Shown here piece by piece: positions 19,107 to 27,682 of a stretch of 35,070 bases of DNA (the stretch's first letter is position 1; each line of letters begins with the position of its first letter). The position numbers were made by a program, and so were the translations under genes. The DNA is from Nitrosotalea sp. (GTDB lineage: Archaea > Thermoproteota > Nitrososphaeria > Nitrososphaerales > Nitrosopumilaceae): NCBI GenBank assembly GCA_029850515.1, contig JARCRW010000084.1:1-35070 (forward strand), given 5' to 3'. The notes under the pieces are model-generated. The model did no database searches. It saw only the letters and a list, made by a program, of their open reading frames with translations, and was not told the origin of the DNA.

Positions 19107-20101
19107 AATATAGGAAGCTAGGCAAGAGCGGAATTAACGTCTCTGAAATTGGATTTGGAGCATGGACTCTTGGGCTTGACTGGTGGGGCAAAAAGATCGA
19201 AGACGATGAGGCTAAGAGAATGCTAAAACGTGCATTTGATCTGGGGATTAATTATTTTGAGACCGGGGATATCTACGGACGAGGAAAAAGTGAGAAATTA
19301 ATTGGTGAAGTATTCTCCGGGATGAGAAACCAAATTGTCTTGTCTACAAAATATGGATATGATATTTATTCAAACGAACAGATCGGTCACAAGGAACTCC
19401 CTCAAAAATTTACAAATGAATTTACTGATTTTGCCTTGAAGAAAAGCCTTGAACGATTGCAAACAGATTATGTCGATGTATATGGATTGCACAACCCAAA
19501 GATCTCAACCATACGCGACAAGCAAATTTTTGAATTCTTGGACAAAAAAATAAAAGAAGGACTTATCAAAAGTTACCAAATTGCACTTGGTCCTGCCATT
19601 GGGTGGACTACAGAGGGACTTGAATCTATGCGGATAACAAACGCTACTGCGGTACAGACTGTATACAATATTCTTGAACAAAACCCAGGAAACACGCTAA
19701 TCGATGAAGCAGAAAAGAGTAATGTTGGAATCCTAGTTCGCGTACCTGATGCCTCTGGAATATTGACAGGCAAAGTAAATGCAGACACAAAAATCAGTGA
19801 AAAGGATCACCGCTCTGTAAGGAGTGGTAACTGGATACAAGAGGCGCTAAAGAAGGTTGATCAATTGATGCCTATTGCAAAAAGAAACGGCTTGAATATT
19901 ACAGAACTTGCAATCAAGTTCATTTTATCACAAAAACCTGTCTCATCAGTATTACCTACCGTTGTAAGTGAAGAAGAGATTGAAATGTTCTCTGCAATGT
20001 CTGATGGCAAGTATCTAGACGATGATGACAAAAACGAGATCGTTGGACTTTTCAACCAGTGGCCGTCCTATGATCTAAAGGCCTCTGTACAAACAGCCTA
20101 A
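19103..20101 (+). CDS. Aldo/keto reductase (TTG start)
   Basis: KYRKLGKSGINVSEIGFGAWTLG, GINYFETGDIYGRGKSEKLIGE, LSTKYGYD, DYVDVYGLHNP. Confidence 0.93.
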   Translation: MKYRKLGKSGINVSEIGFGAWTLGLDWWGKKIEDDEAKRMLKRAFDLGINYFETGDIYGRGKSEKLIGEVFSGMRNQIVLSTKYGYDIYSNEQIGHKELPQKFTNEFTDFALKKSLERLQTDYVDVYGLHNPKISTIRDKQIFEFLDKKIKEGLIKSYQIALGPAIGWTTEGLESMRITNATAVQTVYNILEQNPGNTLIDEAEKSNVGILVRVPDASGILTGKVNADTKISEKDHRSVRSGNWIQEALKKVDQLMPIAKRNGLNITELAIKFILSQKPVSSVLPTVVSEEEIEMFSAMSDGKYLDDDDKNEIVGLFNQWPSYDLKASVQTA

Positions 20102-20167
20102 GTATTATTTTCCAAAATCCTGGAGAAATAAAACGAATTATATTCAAAGAAGATTAGCATAAGTGAA

Positions 20168-20698
20168 GTGGCTATTAATCAAAAGAAGACGTCAACTATG
20201 ACGTTCCGAATAGATGAAGATGTACTAAACAAACTTCGTTCCGAGTCAGAACATCGGGAAACCAGTCTCAATACATTTGTCAACCACATCTTCAAAAGAT
20301 ATGTCGAGTGGGACATGTATGAGGCAAAAGTGGGAATGATCCCAATTGCAAAGCCAATCATTTTAGAACTCTTTGGAAATCTAACCAGGGATCATGTTGT
20401 TGACATGGCAACTCGTATTGGGAAAAATGTAGTCAGAGATACTGCATTGTTCATGCGTGGAGATTTTAACCTGAACTCATTCATCTCTTGGTTTGAGGCT
20501 AGAATGCGTGCTTCTTCGATTGAAATAAATCATAACATAAAAAATAATGTCCATACGTTTATCATTAAACACGACCTTGGAGAAAATTGGTCTCTTTATC
20601 ACACTACTGTGCTTGGGTTGATCTTTCGTGAAGTTTTGGATACGACAGCTGATTTTGAATACAATGCTGGCATGATGTCGTTCAAATTCACTGAATAA
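20168..20698 (+). CDS. Ribbon-helix-helix-type protein with C-terminal uncharacterised domain (GTG start)
   Basis: N-terminus KKTSTMTFRIDEDVLNKLRSESEHRETSLNTFVNHIFKRYVEW fits an RHH fold. Confidence 0.72.
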   Translation: MAINQKKTSTMTFRIDEDVLNKLRSESEHRETSLNTFVNHIFKRYVEWDMYEAKVGMIPIAKPIILELFGNLTRDHVVDMATRIGKNVVRDTALFMRGDFNLNSFISWFEARMRASSIEINHNIKNNVHTFIIKHDLGENWSLYHTTVLGLIFREVLDTTADFEYNAGMMSFKFTE

Positions 20699-20702
20699 AT
20701 GA

Positions 20703-20728
20703 TTGCAAACAATTGCAAGTGTTTGCAA
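20703..20728. promoter_or_regulatory. Three direct TTGCAA units with exact 10-bp period (candidate operator)
   Basis: ttgcaaacaa ttgcaagtgt ttgcaa. Outer units also form the inverted repeat TTGCAAAC/GTTTGCAA. Confidence 0.55.
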
Positions 20729-20767
20729 ATGAATTCAGTCTAATCGCTCTTGTTATATTTCTGTAGT

Positions 20768-20779
20768 CTAGTATACTAG
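20768..20779. promoter_or_regulatory. Perfect 12-bp palindrome CTAGTATACTAG at the predicted start region of the HTH gene
   Basis: Directly visible. Lies between TATA-like ttatattt (about 20754) and ATG 20782. Confidence 0.4.
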
Positions 20780-20781
20780 TC

Positions 20782-21102
20782 ATGCAAGTGTTACAACAAG
20801 GAAGAATTCTTGAAAGCAAAGATGCAGACAATGTTTTAAAAATCATGTCAAATGATCAGGCCATGACTATACTCAGGTCTACAATTGACACGCCAAAATC
20901 AGCATGGGATATTAGTGTCATGTCTGGGGTTCCGCTAACTCAGGTATATAGATGGGTTAGAAGGCTTCACACATCTGGACTTGTACGTGTATCAGGCGAC
21001 ACAAATTTGTCTGGCAAAAAATTCTTCATGTATCAAAGCAAGGTAAGCTCCATCAAAGTAACATTGACATCCATTACAGAATCAGTGATTGAGCTATCTT
21101 AG
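20782..21102 (+). CDS. Winged-helix transcriptional regulator
   Basis: MTILRSTIDTPKSAWDISVMSGVPLTQVYRWVRRLHTSGLVRVSGD is an ArsR/MarR-like wHTH. Confidence 0.8.
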   Translation: MQVLQQGRILESKDADNVLKIMSNDQAMTILRSTIDTPKSAWDISVMSGVPLTQVYRWVRRLHTSGLVRVSGDTNLSGKKFFMYQSKVSSIKVTLTSITESVIELS

Positions 21103-21122
21103 AAATTTATTTTATAATGTGA

Positions 21123-22136
21123 TTATGCAGTAATTGAATCTTCGATGTTAAACTCATGTTCTACGAAATACTCAACTCGAGTCTTTTTGAATTCTCTTGA
21201 ACTGAATAGAATTTTGTAATCGCTGACTTGAACTTGTTTCTGAATCTCTTTTGCCATGTCTTCTGCCTCTTCGATTGATTTGCAATGTACCATTGAGAAT
21301 ACACTATATGGCCAATCCTGGTAGACAGGTCTCTGATAACAATGGCTTATCTGTGGGAACGATCCTAATTTTGAGCCAACTTCTTCAATTCTTTCATCTG
21401 GAACTTGCCATACTATCATACCATTTGCAGTAAAGCCAACTTCTCTATGTCGCAAGATTGCAGCAAACCTTCTCATTATTCCGGTCTCTTCGTATAGTCT
21501 TACCTTTTCAAGAAGTTGTTCTTCTGTTATTCCAAGTTTCTGGGCAGATTTTAAAAATGGTCTCTCAACTATCTCTAGATCTTTTTGCAGTTCTCGTATG
21601 TAGTCTTTCTCCTCCTCGGTTGCAATAAACTTGGCATCTACAATCTTCTTCTTCTCTTCTGATGGTTTGATGTCAGATTTTTTTTCCTCTACCATCTCAA
21701 GCTTTACTCCAATCTTGAATAACTTGATTGTAGGAAGAAGCCTTGTTTTTTTAATTCCTTCTAACTTTGAAAATTTATCTATCTCTGTCTTTAGATCAGA
21801 CCCCGGGGGAACTGCTAGGGTGAACCATAGATTGTATTCGTGATTTCTTTCATAATTATGACTGACGCCTGGATGTTTGTTTACTTGATTTGCTATATGA
21901 TCTAGTTTCTCTGGGTCTATTGCCATTGCAACAAGTGCACTCTTGTATCCTAGTTTTCGTGTGTCAAATATTGCACTAATCTGTCTGATTATTCCTGCCT
22001 CCTTGAGGGTGACAAGTCTTTGCATCAATTCTTGGTCTGATAGACCGAATTTTTTTGCCATGGACTCATATGGTTTTGGGGTCAGCGGAAAAGTCCACTG
22101 GATTTCATTTAGAATTTCCTTATCCACCTTGTCCAT
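21123..22136 (-). CDS. Fused siroheme decarboxylase AhbA-AhbB (NirDL-like); start placed at internal ATG 22136
   Basis: Two Lrp/AsnC-like halves. First half has HPGVSHNYERNHEYNLWFTLAVP; second has FPQISHCYQRPVYQDWPYSVFSMVH. Adjacent to siroheme/heme genes. Residues upstream of MDKVDKEIL are not family-like. Confidence 0.88.
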   Translation of the reverse strand: MDKVDKEILNEIQWTFPLTPKPYESMAKKFGLSDQELMQRLVTLKEAGIIRQISAIFDTRKLGYKSALVAMAIDPEKLDHIANQVNKHPGVSHNYERNHEYNLWFTLAVPPGSDLKTEIDKFSKLEGIKKTRLLPTIKLFKIGVKLEMVEEKKSDIKPSEEKKKIVDAKFIATEEEKDYIRELQKDLEIVERPFLKSAQKLGITEEQLLEKVRLYEETGIMRRFAAILRHREVGFTANGMIVWQVPDERIEEVGSKLGSFPQISHCYQRPVYQDWPYSVFSMVHCKSIEEAEDMAKEIQKQVQVSDYKILFSSREFKKTRVEYFVEHEFNIEDSITA

Positions 22137-22224
22137 GTTAGATGAAAACCCTATATTACAATTAAAAACGTTACCTAGTTTCCCATGGAATCTATAAATA
22201 TCATTTATAGTCAGCCAAGATCCG

Positions 22225-22878
22225 TTGATAGTTGATCTAAATCTTAGAGGAGATTTGGTGATTATAGTGGGTGGAGGAAATGAGGGTCTGAAAAAAGTAA
22301 ATTCCTTGCTGACCCAGGAATGCAAGATTCTTCTTATCAGCGATTCAACAAACAGGCAAATCCAAAATTATGTCAAACAAAAGAAAATATCTTTCAAGAA
22401 AATGAGGCTTGTTAATGCAAATTTTCTAAAAAAATACAAACCATTCATGGTATTGGCAACAACTGATGACAAGGCACTCAATCGCAAAATTGTGGAGCAG
22501 GCCAAGTCTATGCGCTGTTATGCATATGCTGCAGACGATCCCGAAGTAAGTGACTTTGCATTTGGTTCTGTGATTAACATAGCTGACACTGTACAAATTG
22601 CAGTATCCACCGGAGGTCGAAGTCCTGCAATGGCAAGAAAACTAAAACTTCAGGCAGAACAGATCTTCAAAAAAGTGATAAAAAAAGAGGACATTTATCA
22701 GATAAAACTGCAGGATTTTGCAAGAAAGGCTGCAAAGGACAAGATCCAGACATTTCCTGAACGAAGAAAGTTCCTCTATAGTGTTATGAATGACAATCAT
22801 GTTAAACAATTAATACAAGACGGAAATCTAAAAAAAGCACAGAAGCGGGTTATGGAGATGCTAGATAATCTGATATGA
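22225..22878 (+). CDS. Precorrin-2 dehydrogenase / sirohydrochlorin ferrochelatase-type protein (TTG start)
   Basis: VDLNLRGDLVIIVGGGNEGLKKVNSLL, VLATTDDKALNRKI, VQIAVSTGGRSPAMARKLK. Confidence 0.88.
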   Translation: MIVDLNLRGDLVIIVGGGNEGLKKVNSLLTQECKILLISDSTNRQIQNYVKQKKISFKKMRLVNANFLKKYKPFMVLATTDDKALNRKIVEQAKSMRCYAYAADDPEVSDFAFGSVINIADTVQIAVSTGGRSPAMARKLKLQAEQIFKKVIKKEDIYQIKLQDFARKAAKDKIQTFPERRKFLYSVMNDNHVKQLIQDGNLKKAQKRVMEMLDNLI

Positions 22879-24131
22879 CAAGTGATGTAATCAACGCTAG
22901 AGTTACTTTTAGAAAGTCACCCATTCACATGCTTGAGAGGTTTACCTTTCCAGATCTAGATTCTGCATATGAATCATTTTTACAACACTCTGGATTACAT
23001 GAATGTGTAATTTTGCAAACCTGTAACAGGGTCGAGCTTTTTGGTTGCGCCAATTCTGCTGATCTTGACAAAATAAAAAAAACATGGGCATCTGTAGCAG
23101 GATTAGAAGAAAATGCATTCAAAGAAAATCTTGAGGTAAGCAAAGGAACTGACGCCTATACGCATCTGCTCAAGCTTACCTCTGGCCTTGATTCTCTTGT
23201 AATAGGGGAAGAGCAAATACTTGGACAAGTGAAAGAATCAATCAGTACAGCAAGAGGGATAAAAGCCTCGGGTGATAATCTCAATACTTTGTTTGACAAG
23301 GCAATTAAAATTGGAACACGTGTACGTCAAGCAACCGGGATCAGTAAGGGAAGTATATCAATAGGGTCCATGGCAGTAAATCTTGCAGAAGAAAATATTG
23401 ATGATCTAAAATCAAAACATATCTTGTTGATTGGAACTGGAGAGGCAGCAAGTCTTGTAGCAAAATCGCTCAAAAAAAGAGACATTGATTTTCTTGTAAC
23501 AAGCAGAACCTTTGAGCGCTCAAAGGCTTTTGCAGAGACTGCAGGTGGCAAGCCACTGCCATTTGAAGAAGCAACTACTAATTTCAAATCAATTGATGTA
23601 CTGTTTGTTGCTACTGTTGCACCGTATTTTCTTGTTACACATGACAGGGTAAAAGAAGCAATGGATTCACGAAATAATGGGATGCTCATAATGGATCTTT
23701 CTAATCCGCGAACTGTTGATGACAAGGTCTCGGAAATAGACCGCGTTAAAGTGATGAACTTGGATCAAATTGCGGAGATGGTGGAAAAAAACATGAAAAA
23801 TAGAATGGGTGTAGTATCATCAGCAGAGCATATAATTAATGAGGAATTACCTCTAGTAGAAGCAGCAATGAAGAGACTTGAGGTGGAGCCTATTGTAACT
23901 AATGTCTTCAAGGAGATAGACCAAGCACGAGTAAAGGAACTAAAAAAGGCACTTCAAATGCTAGGGGAAAAAGATGAACAAAAGATACGAATTATTGACC
24001 AGCTTACACAAGCAATTGTAGAAGACATAATGTCAATCCCAATGAATAATCTACGCAAGGCCTCAGAACAAGGTGATTCTGAAATTCTAAAAACTGTTAC
24101 AAGACTCTTTGATTATAAAACAAGAGAGTAA
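22875..24131 (+). CDS. hemA: Glutamyl-tRNA reductase
   Basis: VILQTCNRVELFG, SGLDSLVIGEEQILGQVKES, IGTGEAASLVAKSL, MDLSNPRTVD. ATGA overlap with the upstream gene. Confidence 0.96.
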   Translation: MTSDVINARVTFRKSPIHMLERFTFPDLDSAYESFLQHSGLHECVILQTCNRVELFGCANSADLDKIKKTWASVAGLEENAFKENLEVSKGTDAYTHLLKLTSGLDSLVIGEEQILGQVKESISTARGIKASGDNLNTLFDKAIKIGTRVRQATGISKGSISIGSMAVNLAEENIDDLKSKHILLIGTGEAASLVAKSLKKRDIDFLVTSRTFERSKAFAETAGGKPLPFEEATTNFKSIDVLFVATVAPYFLVTHDRVKEAMDSRNNGMLIMDLSNPRTVDDKVSEIDRVKVMNLDQIAEMVEKNMKNRMGVVSSAEHIINEELPLVEAAMKRLEVEPIVTNVFKEIDQARVKELKKALQMLGEKDEQKIRIIDQLTQAIVEDIMSIPMNNLRKASEQGDSEILKTVTRLFDYKTRE

Positions 24132-24157
24132 CAAATTATATTGCTAAAAAGGATGTC

Positions 24158-25147
24158 TTGTATGTAATGTCTTTTCCTAATTTGAGACTGAGACGTCTGA
24201 GAAAAACTGGCAAAATTAGGGAACTCTTGGAAGAAGTACGGCTGTCTCCTAAGGATCTCATCTGCCCAATATTTGTACAAGAAGATCTAAAATCAAGAAT
24301 CCAAGGGAGTTCAATGCCTGGAATGGAGCGGCTTCCACTTGCAGATGTTACAACTGAAATAAACACTATAGCAGAATTGAAAATTCCGGCAGTAATGGTA
24401 TTTGGAATACCTTCGCACAAAGATGAACATGGCACATCAGCTTTTTCTCAAAATGGAATTGTACAAAAAACAATTTCTGAAATAAGGAAAAATATTGGAA
24501 ATGACATTGCAATAATGGCTGATGTATGCCTCTGTCAATACACAAGTTCTGGTCATTGCGGACTTGTCAAGGGAGACAAGATAGATAATGACTCTAGTCT
24601 TGAAACTCTGGCAAAAGTTGCAGTAAGTCAAGCCCAAGCAGGAGTTGATGTTGTATCACCATCTGCAATGATGGATGGACAGGTAAAGGCAATACGACAG
24701 GGTCTTGACGATGCTGGGTTTCACGATGTTGCAATAATGTCCCACTCTGCAAAACATAGATCTTCATTATATTCACCGTTTAAGGACATGGCCCATTCCG
24801 CACCTCAGTTTGGAGACCGAAAGACCTACCAATTGCCGTACACAAATCCAAAGGAGGCTATGAGAGAGGTTGAGACTGACATACAAGAAGGAGTAGATAT
24901 TGTCATGATAAAACCAGCGCTGGCATATCTGGACTTGATATCGATGACCAGGGAAAAATTCAATGTACCAATTGCCGCCTATAGCGTATCAGGGGAATAT
25001 GCTCTTGTAAAGGCAGCTGCTATGGCTGGATATATAGATGAAAAAGAAGTTACATTGGAAATTCTTACAGCCATCAAGCGTGCTGGCGCAGACATGATAG
25101 TAACATATTTCTCAAAGGGTGCAGCAAAAACTCTCAACGAGAAATGA
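24158..25147 (+). CDS. hemB: Delta-aminolevulinic acid dehydratase (TTG 24158 or ATG 24167 start)
   Basis: PNLRLRRLRKTGKIREL, DVCLCQYTSSGHCGLV, VVSPSAMMDGQVKAIRQ, MIKPALAYLDLI, AYSVSGEYALVKAA. Confidence 0.96.
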   Translation: MYVMSFPNLRLRRLRKTGKIRELLEEVRLSPKDLICPIFVQEDLKSRIQGSSMPGMERLPLADVTTEINTIAELKIPAVMVFGIPSHKDEHGTSAFSQNGIVQKTISEIRKNIGNDIAIMADVCLCQYTSSGHCGLVKGDKIDNDSSLETLAKVAVSQAQAGVDVVSPSAMMDGQVKAIRQGLDDAGFHDVAIMSHSAKHRSSLYSPFKDMAHSAPQFGDRKTYQLPYTNPKEAMREVETDIQEGVDIVMIKPALAYLDLISMTREKFNVPIAAYSVSGEYALVKAAAMAGYIDEKEVTLEILTAIKRAGADMIVTYFSKGAAKTLNEK

Positions 25148-25455
25148 GAGAAGACCAAACATTTGAGATAGCACGTGCATATGACTTACTACCGCATGTA
25201 GTTGGTGCAAGTTGGGCATCAATCTGGTTTCGTATTAACAAAATAAGAAGACCTACAAAAGAAGAATTTAGAGAAAAAGTTGTTGAATATTTCAAAATGC
25301 TAGAGCCACTTACAAACGCATATCCACAAGAGGAGAATTTCAAGGATATGATTGACTATATCAAAGACAAACATGCTGATGAAATTAGAAGAATAATGAC
25401 CGGAAATAATCCTGAGATTGAAAAAAGATACAAGAGATTTGTAGACTATGGCTAG
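25144..25455 (+). CDS. Small conserved-looking hypothetical protein coupled to hemB
   Basis: 103 aa, helical and charged. ATGA overlap with hemB. Confidence 0.68.
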   Translation: MREDQTFEIARAYDLLPHVVGASWASIWFRINKIRRPTKEEFREKVVEYFKMLEPLTNAYPQEENFKDMIDYIKDKHADEIRRIMTGNNPEIEKRYKRFVDYG

Positions 25456-26072
25456 ATCTCTTTTTTTAGTTGGTCAAGAAACTTTTTCATCGTATTGATT
25501 CTTTTTCGTGCCTCAATTTTTCCAGCATTGGTATTCATTGTTTTTTCCAAAAGCAGGAGTTTTTTGTAAAAATGATCTACAGTCCAACTCCTGTCATCTG
25601 GCAAGCGTTTTTTGCAAAATGGATCAACGTTGCTATAAAATGGTCTTTTTTCTGCACCGCTGACTGAAAACGTCCTTGCTATTCCTATTGCTCCAAGTGC
25701 ATCCAATCTGTCCGCATCCTGTAGTATCTTACCTTCTAATGTCTGAGGTGTGGCACCTCTTGAAAAACTATGGTCTCTTATTGCATCCGATATGATGTCA
25801 ATCTCATCTTGGCTGAAATTGTATTTTTTTAAAATCTTTTTTGATTCTAGTGCACTCTCGGTTGAGGAATTTTTTGAGCGAGGATCGGATTTTGGATATG
25901 ATATAATGTCATGTAACAACACCGCAGCCGTTATGATTCTAATGTTGGCTTTTTCCTTTCTTGCAATCACTGTTGCATTCTTGAGTACCCTCATAATGTG
26001 TTCAAAATCATGGGCTGTGTCGTTTTGTCCAAGTCTATTTTTTACCAGTGATCTTAATTTTTCAAACTCCAA
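25452..26072 (-). CDS. HD-domain phosphohydrolase (YedJ-like)
   Basis: HDFEHIMRVLKNA, AAVLLHDIISYPKSD, IRDHSFSRG, KILQDADRLDALGAIGIARTF. Confidence 0.9.
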   Translation of the reverse strand: MEFEKLRSLVKNRLGQNDTAHDFEHIMRVLKNATVIARKEKANIRIITAAVLLHDIISYPKSDPRSKNSSTESALESKKILKKYNFSQDEIDIISDAIRDHSFSRGATPQTLEGKILQDADRLDALGAIGIARTFSVSGAEKRPFYSNVDPFCKKRLPDDRSWTVDHFYKKLLLLEKTMNTNAGKIEARKRINTMKKFLDQLKKEI

Positions 26073-26259
26073 TTTGGTCTCTGATACAAATTGATTTTAT
26101 AAATTGAGATTGTAATTCTGGCTCATGCCTAGGTGAAAATTCATGAAATATGGCGTCAAACTGCAAATAATTACAAACATTTTGATCCTAGATCCCAGTT
26201 GTGTAAAAAATAACCGACAAGTGCAATATATTTATAAATTAAAATCACGTACAAATTCT

Positions 26260-26382
26260 ATGAGCACCAAAGCGTGGAAATGTTATCGTTGCAACCTGAC
26301 TTTTACCGATGAATCACACGCTGCTTTGCATGAAGATCTGTCAAAACACAACGTAAGAGAGATTCAGATAGTAAAAGTATAG
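26260..26382 (+). CDS. 40-aa C2H2 zinc-finger-like protein
   Basis: MSTKAWKCYRCNLTFTDESHAALHEDLSKHNVREIQIVKV (CX2C...HX5H-type). TATA-like tttataaatt about 28 nt upstream of ATG fits leaderless expression. Confidence 0.7.
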   Translation: MSTKAWKCYRCNLTFTDESHAALHEDLSKHNVREIQIVKV

Positions 26383-26452
26383 AAACCAAAACTAGATGAT
26401 ATGTGTTGGGAGTCAACTGAATAAAACAATGTCTTACTCTAACATATCAAAA

Positions 26453-27682
26453 ATGAATTTTGAGGTATCAGAAGAGCAGAAAATTTTTCTTGACAAGATA
26501 GACCGAGTCTGCAAATCCATACGAGATTATGAAACAAGATGTTATCTTGATGAGAGAATGAACGACAGAGTAATACCAGAATTTGGAGAAATTGGGATGC
26601 TTGGGTGTCCAATATCAAAAAAATATGGAGGTCTGGGGTATGATGTTCTGACATATCTTTTTGCAATTGAAAGAATTGGCAGGGAGGGAAACTCACTCCG
26701 CACATTCTTCTCTGCGCATGTATCTATTGGTCAAATGGTAATACAAAATTGGGGAACTGAAGAACAAAAAAGGAAATATCTTACAAATACCGTCAATGGC
26801 AATCACATAATGGGTTTTGCACTGACTGAGCCTGATGCTGGAAGTGATCCTAAAAAAATGACTACAACCTTTGAGGAGCGTGGTGACAATTATGCTCTCA
26901 ATGGTACAAAGCACTGGGTTGGAAATGGAACATTTGCCAAATTAATTACCACTTATGCAAAAGGCTCTGATGGGAAAGTGTCTGCATTTATTGTAGATAC
27001 CGCTTCAAAAGGTTTTGATGCACAAGAGATGAAAAACAAAATGGGGTTGCTTACTGTAAAAAACGCAGAAATTACTTTTGAAAACTGTCTTGTCCCAAAA
27101 CAAAATCTTCTTGGAAAAATTGGAAATGGTCTCAGTGTTGCATTTAGTGCACTAATTGACGGCAGGTTGAGTGTTGCGGCAGGAGCTGTGGGTGTAATGA
27201 AAGACTGTCTTGATGAATCCATTGTGTATTCTCAAAAAAGAGAACAACATGGTTCTGTTCTTGCAAAAAAACAACTTATTCAAGAGCATCTTGCTACAAT
27301 GATTGTAAATATTGAAAGTTCTAGGTGGTTAGTATATCGGGCAGGTATGGCAAGGCAAAAACTACATGACTATGTTGAGGACCTAAAAGAAAAGGATGCA
27401 AATTGGCTAGATGCTCTTAACAGGGAGAACAAGGAATATTCCGTGCTACGTAACAGGGCAGATAGGCTTGCAGCTATTGCCAAACTACATGCTACAAACG
27501 CAGCCTTTGATTGTGCAAACCGCGCAGTCCAAGTATTTGGCTCTTACGGGTACCAGAAAACAAGCCGGGTTGCAAGACATTTTCTTGATTCTAGGGCAAT
27601 TGTAATCTATGAGGGTGCAAACGAAGTGCTCAAACTAAAGATAGCATCGCTTGAAATGGGTGACAAGTATGATGCATACTAG
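26453..27682 (+). CDS. Acyl-CoA dehydrogenase (start could be 26396/26429)
   Basis: MGFALTEPDAGSDPKKM, LNGTKHWVGNGTFA, QVFGSYGYQKTSRVARHFLDSRAIVIYEGANEVLKLKIA. Confidence 0.93.
   Translation: MNFEVSEEQKIFLDKIDRVCKSIRDYETRCYLDERMNDRVIPEFGEIGMLGCPISKKYGGLGYDVLTYLFAIERIGREGNSLRTFFSAHVSIGQMVIQNWGTEEQKRKYLTNTVNGNHIMGFALTEPDAGSDPKKMTTTFEERGDNYALNGTKHWVGNGTFAKLITTYAKGSDGKVSAFIVDTASKGFDAQEMKNKMGLLTVKNAEITFENCLVPKQNLLGKIGNGLSVAFSALIDGRLSVAAGAVGVMKDCLDESIVYSQKREQHGSVLAKKQLIQEHLATMIVNIESSRWLVYRAGMARQKLHDYVEDLKEKDANWLDALNRENKEYSVLRNRADRLAAIAKLHATNAAFDCANRAVQVFGSYGYQKTSRVARHFLDSRAIVIYEGANEVLKLKIASLEMGDKYDAY

Noticed and set aside
21123-22136. Reading this gene as a pair of ordinary Lrp/AsnC regulators
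   Set aside because: The HNYERNHEYNLWFT and SHCYQRPVYQDWPYSVFSMVH motifs and the siroheme neighbourhood fit siroheme decarboxylase better.
22137-22325. N-terminal 63 codons of the 400-aa ORF 21123..22325
   Set aside because: Overlaps the divergent precorrin-2 dehydrogenase gene and its sequence is not AhbA-like. The ATG at 22136 starts the conserved MDKVDKEIL region.
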